A DNA stretch of 17,415 nt from Bacteroidales bacterium (lineage in GTDB: Bacteria > Bacteroidota > Bacteroidia > Bacteroidales > WCHB1-69). The notes beneath the pieces were generated by a model. That model searched no databases and was not told where the DNA came from. It worked only from the letters and a program-made list of their open reading frames with translations. Position numbers and translations under genes: made by a program. The DNA lies in assembly GCA_031266895.1 (NCBI GenBank), contig JAISAD010000003.1, forward strand, positions 1 to 17,415. The letters are read 5' to 3'. Shown here in pieces: positions 13,353 through 17,415 of this stretch (positions are counted from its first letter, which is position 1; every line of letters begins with the position of its first letter).

Positions 13353-15506
13353 TTACCTTACAATAGTCATCTCTTTCAACAGATGGCCGGCGCCGGCGTA
13401 TTTGTCGATAATAAAGAGCACGTAGCGAACATCCACATTGATACAGCGCTGCAGTTTCGTATTAAAAACGATATCGCTGCTCAGTGCTTCCCAATTGCCG
13501 TCAAAAGCCAGGCCTATCAGTTCCCCGTTGGCATTCATAATCGGACTACCGGAATTGCCTCCCGTAATATCATTATTGGACAGGAAGCAGACGGGCAATT
13601 CTCCATTCTTCAAGGCATAATCGCCAAAATCCCTGTCTTCAATAAGCTGTTTTAATTTGGCCGGTACGTCAAATTCGGGATCACCTGGCTTCTCTTTCTC
13701 CAGAATGCCTTTACCTGTTGTCTGAAACGTGTAGTGCACCCCGTCAGCCGGATAATAATCCACAACCGATCCGTAAGTTACCCGCATGGTAGAATTGGCA
13801 TCGGGATACATCGGCGTATCGGCATTCATCTCCTTTAACGCGGCTAAATAGTCGTGACGGGCAATGCTCACCTCAGCGTTAAAGCTGCCGTAAATTCCCT
13901 GCGATTTCAACAGCATTGCAAAAACAGCCTGAAAATAGCGTACCAGTGGATCATTCTCGTAGATTTTCAAAGAGGGCTTATCCAGAAATTTCTTGAAATT
14001 GGCTTCCGAACCATAGATAGATTTATGCACCATGGCAGAAGCAAAAGCCTTTTCATCTCCCTTAAAAGTCTTATTCATATAGGCTATCAGATTGTTGGGA
14101 CGGCTCTCTTCGGGCAAGGTTTGCCATAATTTTAATGCGGCTTCCAATACTTCCTGTTCGGTAATGGGGTCAGTGCCTTCCGCCAGCTTGCGATAGTTCT
14201 CTATCAGCTTCTCCTTTTTGTCATCCTCAAACGACTTTTGATCCTTGGCAGGCCTTATTCCCTGCAGGCGAAGGGCCATAATAGACGTTTTAGAGGCCAT
14301 CAGAGCGATATTGGCATACCAGAAACTCTTCATGGCAGTTGCGTCAATATGGGTACAAAGCGAATCGATAGTTGTCAAAACGTGCCCATATCTGGCTTGT
14401 CTGCTTTTATCCTTATTAATCCATTCGGTTAAAGCTTTCTCCTGAGCCGCTTTTTTTTCAGCTACTTTCAGCTTGATAAGACTTTCGGTTTCGCCCTGTT
14501 TGTTTTTCCACATGTTCGACAAACCTGCATAATGATCGGCGTAGCCCAAGCGCACCCTGTCGCTGGCGTTCATGTTATCGCGGATAACCGGCAATATGTA
14601 ATTGCAGGCCTCTACCAAAGCGGGATTGTCAACATTAACAGTGTTTTTTACTTCAAAAGAGGTCATAAACCGCTCGGTAGTACCGGGGTAACCCCAAATC
14701 ATGGTGTAATCGCCCAGCTCTACCCCTTTCAAACTAACAGGCAGGAAGTGTTTGGGATGCAACGGCACATTGTCCTTGCTGTATTCGGCTGGCGAACCGT
14801 CGGGCGCCGTATAAATTCGAAAAATGGAAAAGTCGCCCGTATGACGCGGCCACATCCAATTGTCTGTATCTCCGCCAAACTTGCCAATAGCGCTTGGCGG
14901 AGCACCTGCCAGGCGAACATCCTTATAGGTAATGTAAACGAACATATAGTATTCGTTCCCCTCATAAAAAGGCTTAACCGCCACCGTATATTTGCCTTTC
15001 TCCGAATTGTTTTTTTTCAGCTTTGCAATAGCCTTTTCGATAATTTCGCTTCTCCGGCTCTCTTTCATGCCAGGTTTTACACTGTCTAAAACAGCAGCAG
15101 TAACATCCTCCATGCGCACCAGGAAATTGACTGTAAAGCCAGGATTAGGCAACTCCTCTTCGCGAGTCATGGCCCAAAAGCCATCTTTCAGATAATCGTG
15201 CTCCTCTGTAGAGTGCTCCGCAATAAACTGGTAACCGCAATGGTGGTTGGTAAACATCAAACCGTCTGCCGACACCATTTCGCCGGTGCAAAATCCGCCA
15301 CCCAGCTGTACAATAGCATCTTTCAGCGAATTGCTGTTGATGTCGTATAACTGTTCGGGAGTTAGCTTCAGCCCCAGCTTCTGCATCTCCGCATAGTTGT
15401 AATTTTTAATAAACATGGGCAGCCACATTCCCTCGTCGGGTAATGCGGTTGCATACATTTTCATGCCTAAAAAGGCAAACAGGAGTAGAAAAAATGTTTT
15501 TTTCAT
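13353..15506 (-). CDS. S46-family dipeptidyl-peptidase, DPP7-like
   Basis: This 717-residue periplasmic or surface serine exopeptidase has a signal peptide (MKKTFFLLLFAFLGMKMYA, mature near ALPDEGMW). The catalytic triad is the His of TNHHCGY (88/89), Asp225 (PRHTGDF) and Ser652 (TGGNSGSPIM). These enzymes remove dipeptides from oligopeptide N-termini, supporting amino-acid-based growth in Bacteroidota. The residue 18 positions after the catalytic Ser is Gly670 (AFDGNWE). In Porphyromonas gingivalis the equivalent is Gly in DPP7 (hydrophobic P1) and Arg in DPP11 (Asp/Glu P1), so I call it DPP7-like. Length matches the family (about 710-720). It begins 23 nt after the mreB stop and may be co-transcribed with mreB. 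Confidence 0.93.
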   Translation of the reverse strand: MKKTFFLLLFAFLGMKMYATALPDEGMWLPMFIKNYNYAEMQKLGLKLTPEQLYDINSNSLKDAIVQLGGGFCTGEMVSADGLMFTNHHCGYQFIAEHSTEEHDYLKDGFWAMTREEELPNPGFTVNFLVRMEDVTAAVLDSVKPGMKESRRSEIIEKAIAKLKKNNSEKGKYTVAVKPFYEGNEYYMFVYITYKDVRLAGAPPSAIGKFGGDTDNWMWPRHTGDFSIFRIYTAPDGSPAEYSKDNVPLHPKHFLPVSLKGVELGDYTMIWGYPGTTERFMTSFEVKNTVNVDNPALVEACNYILPVIRDNMNASDRVRLGYADHYAGLSNMWKNKQGETESLIKLKVAEKKAAQEKALTEWINKDKSRQARYGHVLTTIDSLCTHIDATAMKSFWYANIALMASKTSIMALRLQGIRPAKDQKSFEDDKKEKLIENYRKLAEGTDPITEQEVLEAALKLWQTLPEESRPNNLIAYMNKTFKGDEKAFASAMVHKSIYGSEANFKKFLDKPSLKIYENDPLVRYFQAVFAMLLKSQGIYGSFNAEVSIARHDYLAALKEMNADTPMYPDANSTMRVTYGSVVDYYPADGVHYTFQTTGKGILEKEKPGDPEFDVPAKLKQLIEDRDFGDYALKNGELPVCFLSNNDITGGNSGSPIMNANGELIGLAFDGNWEALSSDIVFNTKLQRCINVDVRYVLFIIDKYAGAGHLLKEMTIVR

Positions 15507-15529
15507 AAAGCTAATCTATTATTTATTTC

Positions 15530-16552
15530 TTATTCAATTAAAAACGGGAATTTATCAAAGTTATTTAACGCAATAGCCGTGCCGCGCGCTACAGCCTTCA
15601 GTGGATCTTCAGCCACGTGCACTTCGCGTTTGGTTTTGGAGGAGATCCGTTTATCCAAACCACGCAGCAGCGAACCGCCGCCAGCCATATAGATACCGTT
15701 GCGGTAGATGTCGGCAGCCAGTTCGGGTGGCGTACACTCCAGCGTATTAATCACCGCGGTCTCAATTTTGCAAATGGAACGGTCTAGGGCTATGGCAATG
15801 TCGCGATAAGTAACTTTTACGGCTTTAGGAATACCTTCCAACAGATCGCGTCCCAGCGCTTCATAAGGCTCTGGCGCATTGTCAAGCTCTTCTATAGCAG
15901 CCCCTACGTTGATTTTTATCTTTTCGGACATTGACTCGCCAATAGCAATATTGTACTTTTTGCGCATATAGTCAATAATATCGTAGTTAAACTCATCGCC
16001 GGCCACCTTAATTGACTTGCTGCAAACAATGCCTCCCAGGGCAATCACAGCAATTTCGCAGGTTCCTCCGCCAATGTCAATAATCATGTTTCCTGAACTG
16101 TCAAGCACATCAATCCCAATGCCGATAGCAGCGGCCATAGGCTCATGTATCATGCGCACCGCCTTAGCGCCCGATTGCTCGGCCGAATCGCGCACCGCCC
16201 GCTCTTCTACTTCGGTAATGCCTGACGGAATGCAAATTACCATTTTCAAGGCCGGCGGAAAAAAGTAATTTCTCGTGCCTGCCATTTTAATAAATTCGCG
16301 CAACATCAATTCCGTAGATTGAAAATCAGCAATGACGCCATCTTTCAAAGGCCTGATTGTTTGAATGTTATCATGGGTTTTCCCATGCATCATTAAGGCA
16401 TGCTTTCCTACTGCCATTACGTTATGTGTATGGCGTTCCACAGCAATAATTGACGGCTCATCTACCACTACTTTATCATTATGCAAAATAACGGTATTGG
16501 CTGTTCCTAAATCAATTGCAAGCTCTTTTGTGAAAATCGAAAATACTCCCAT
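15530..16552 (-). CDS. mreB: rod-shape-determining protein MreB
   Basis: The gene encodes 340 residues from the ATG at 16552 (MGVFSIFTKE), preceded by AGGA. A longer frame starts at 16585, but that ATG overlaps the -7 box, so the shorter start is preferred. The actin-fold ATPase motifs are DLGTANT (14-20, phosphate 1), CIPSGITEVEERAV (107-120), EPMAAAIG (137-144) and DIGGGTCE (159-166, phosphate 2). YMAGGGSLLRGLDKRI lies near the C-terminus. MreB filaments at the inner membrane direct the elongation cell-wall machinery. In many Bacteroidota mreB is followed by mreC, mreD, pbp2 and rodA; here the next gene is an S46 peptidase, so the operon is split or reduced. Confidence 0.95.
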   Translation of the reverse strand: MGVFSIFTKELAIDLGTANTVILHNDKVVVDEPSIIAVERHTHNVMAVGKHALMMHGKTHDNIQTIRPLKDGVIADFQSTELMLREFIKMAGTRNYFFPPALKMVICIPSGITEVEERAVRDSAEQSGAKAVRMIHEPMAAAIGIGIDVLDSSGNMIIDIGGGTCEIAVIALGGIVCSKSIKVAGDEFNYDIIDYMRKKYNIAIGESMSEKIKINVGAAIEELDNAPEPYEALGRDLLEGIPKAVKVTYRDIAIALDRSICKIETAVINTLECTPPELAADIYRNGIYMAGGGSLLRGLDKRISSKTKREVHVAEDPLKAVARGTAIALNNFDKFPFLIE

Positions 16553-16574
16553 TCCTGTTAAATTTTTGAGTTTG

Positions 16575-16582
16575 CAAATGTA
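16575..16582 (-). promoter_or_regulatory. mreB -7 box
   Basis: On the minus strand this reads TACATTTG followed by CAAAC, a perfect TAnnTTTG match, 22 nt before the ATG at 16552. It lies inside the longer alternative frame and so decides the start. Only a partial -33 element is visible. The same box sequence precedes galE. Confidence 0.7.
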
Positions 16583-16756
16583 CATAAAATTTCCTAACTG
16601 ACATACATGTGAATAAATATTTATGAATTAAGAGATTAAGCCAGCTAAAGGATTAAAATTATAGAGAAAAGGCCCTATGATTTTTTCTTTTTCGCAATCA
16701 TTGTTGTCCAACAAAAAACAACGGAAGCCGACAAGCAAATGTGATTTTTTTTATTG

Positions 16757-16764
16757 TATCTTTG
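16757..16764 (+). promoter_or_regulatory. -7 box of the restriction-modification gene
   Basis: TATCTTTG followed by CCGC matches TAnnTTTG, 28 nt before the ATG at 16793. It diverges from the mreB promoter across a gap of about 175 nt that also holds a short inverted repeat (TTGTT at 16701-16705 with AACAA at 16710-16714). Confidence 0.7.
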
Positions 16765-16792
16765 CCGCAAAATTTTTATTTTGAATAACAGT

Positions 16793-17415
16793 ATGATTTT
16801 ATCAGAAATATTAAGAGATTCCGACTATCAGCACACACAATTTGACTTAGTGCAAATTCAGGAATTTGAACGAAAAATCGTTATCCGTACGGATAAGAAC
16901 GGGAAAGAAATTCCATATATCAAGTGTGCTATCCGCAATAAGGAAATCCGCCTGACGCCCGAAGAAGCCGTCAGGCAACTATATCTCGAAATTTTATTGA
17001 ACGATTATCAATATCCCGCCGACCGTATCGAACTGGAGTATAACGTTACTTTCGGACGCGAGAAGAAACGCGCCGATATTGTTATTTTCGATAAAGACCG
17101 GACAATTTCGCCCTACATTATCGTCGAGCTGAAGAAGCCGCGGCTCAAGGACGGCAAGGAGCAGCTGAAATCGTACTGCAATGCTACCGGCGCGCCCATC
17201 GGCGTATGGACAAACGGCGATTCCATTTCGTTCTACCACCGGCGCGATCCCAATTATTTTGAGGATATTCCCAACATTCCCAAGGCAGGCGAAAAACTGT
17301 CCGACATTCTTTCGGAACGCTGGACGATTGACGATTTGATTAAGCGGGACAAGCTGGTTAACGAGCGCAAGTCATTGAAAGGTCTGGTGCTTGAGATGGA
17401 AGACGAGGTGCTCGC
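16793..17415 (+). CDS. type I-like restriction-modification protein, N-terminal HsdR-type nuclease domain; 3' end outside window
   Basis: An ATG at 16793 opens a frame that runs off the window after 207 codons. The visible part is a type I restriction enzyme R N-terminal domain (HSDR_N_2 type) with a PD-(D/E)xK nuclease core: Asp95 (KRADIVIFD), Glu112-x-Lys114 (IIVELKKP) and the HsdR-associated QxxxY motif Gln124/Tyr128 (EQLKSY). Preceding blocks are PYIKCAIRNKEIRLTPEEAV and EYNVTFGRE. The final residues (VNERKSLKGLVLEMEDEVL) fit a linker that in Bacteroidota proteins I recall leads into an N6-adenine methylase (HsdM-like) domain, making a nuclease-methylase fusion. The methylase part is not visible here. 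The gene diverges from mreB and has its own promoter. Confidence 0.85.
   Translation, partial: MILSEILRDSDYQHTQFDLVQIQEFERKIVIRTDKNGKEIPYIKCAIRNKEIRLTPEEAVRQLYLEILLNDYQYPADRIELEYNVTFGREKKRADIVIFDKDRTISPYIIVELKKPRLKDGKEQLKSYCNATGAPIGVWTNGDSISFYHRRDPNYFEDIPNIPKAGEKLSDILSERWTIDDLIKRDKLVNERKSLKGLVLEMEDEVL

Noticed and set aside
16553..16585. Longer N-terminus for MreB (11 extra residues)
   Set aside because: The upstream ATG lies in the -7 box and the extra residues are not part of the family's usual MG(V/L)FS start; AGGA precedes the ATG at 16552.

Overview
The window looks like chromosomal DNA of a Bacteroidota bacterium, most likely Bacteroidales. The evidence is the TAnnTTTG-type -7 promoter boxes, starts with A-rich leaders rather than Shine-Dalgarno sites, many small lipoproteins and signal peptides of the MKK type, an S46 dipeptidyl-peptidase, an HU-like/DUF4469 protein and an Na+-NQR cluster. 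Nothing places it to genus.

Layout. 1-2083 (+): the end of a DegT/StrS-type PLP aminotransferase (5' end outside the window), overlapping by 4 nt a MeaB/ArgK-type GTPase. 2084-3508: an accessory, partly decayed stretch with a small Cys-rich lipoprotein, a strong terminator, a signal-peptide stub of a lost gene (-), six degenerate copies of a ~23-bp tandem repeat with internal dyad symmetry, and a rearranged, frameshifted HU-like/DUF4469 gene (-). 3509-4531 (+): galE. 4551-7943 (-): an NQR operon in the order lipoprotein-nqrC-nqrD-nqrE-nqrF. nqrA and nqrB are absent; a 54-codon GTG-started lipoprotein gene sits where nqrB would end and is coupled to nqrC by ATGA. 8229-10933 (-): fabH-fabF-fabZ with no ACP, reductase or transacylase. 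10934-11422: a 489-nt gap with a 20-bp-spaced direct repeat and a structured, possibly transcribed segment. 11423-16552 (-): mreB, an S46 peptidase, a small outer-membrane barrel protein and a LolC/E-type permease, closely packed and possibly partly co-transcribed. 16793-17415 (+): the start of a restriction-modification protein with an HsdR-type nuclease domain, cut by the window end.

Most genes are ordinary housekeeping functions: respiration and sodium pumping, fatty acid synthesis, cell shape, envelope biogenesis and peptide catabolism. The parts that deserve attention are the incomplete NQR operon with its coupled lipoprotein, the tandem-repeat and decayed-gene zone at 2.4-3.3 kb, the unexplained 11.0-11.4 kb gap, and the restriction gene at the right edge. 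I did not find a CRISPR array, tRNA, rRNA or complete mobile element. No clearly new multi-gene system is visible.
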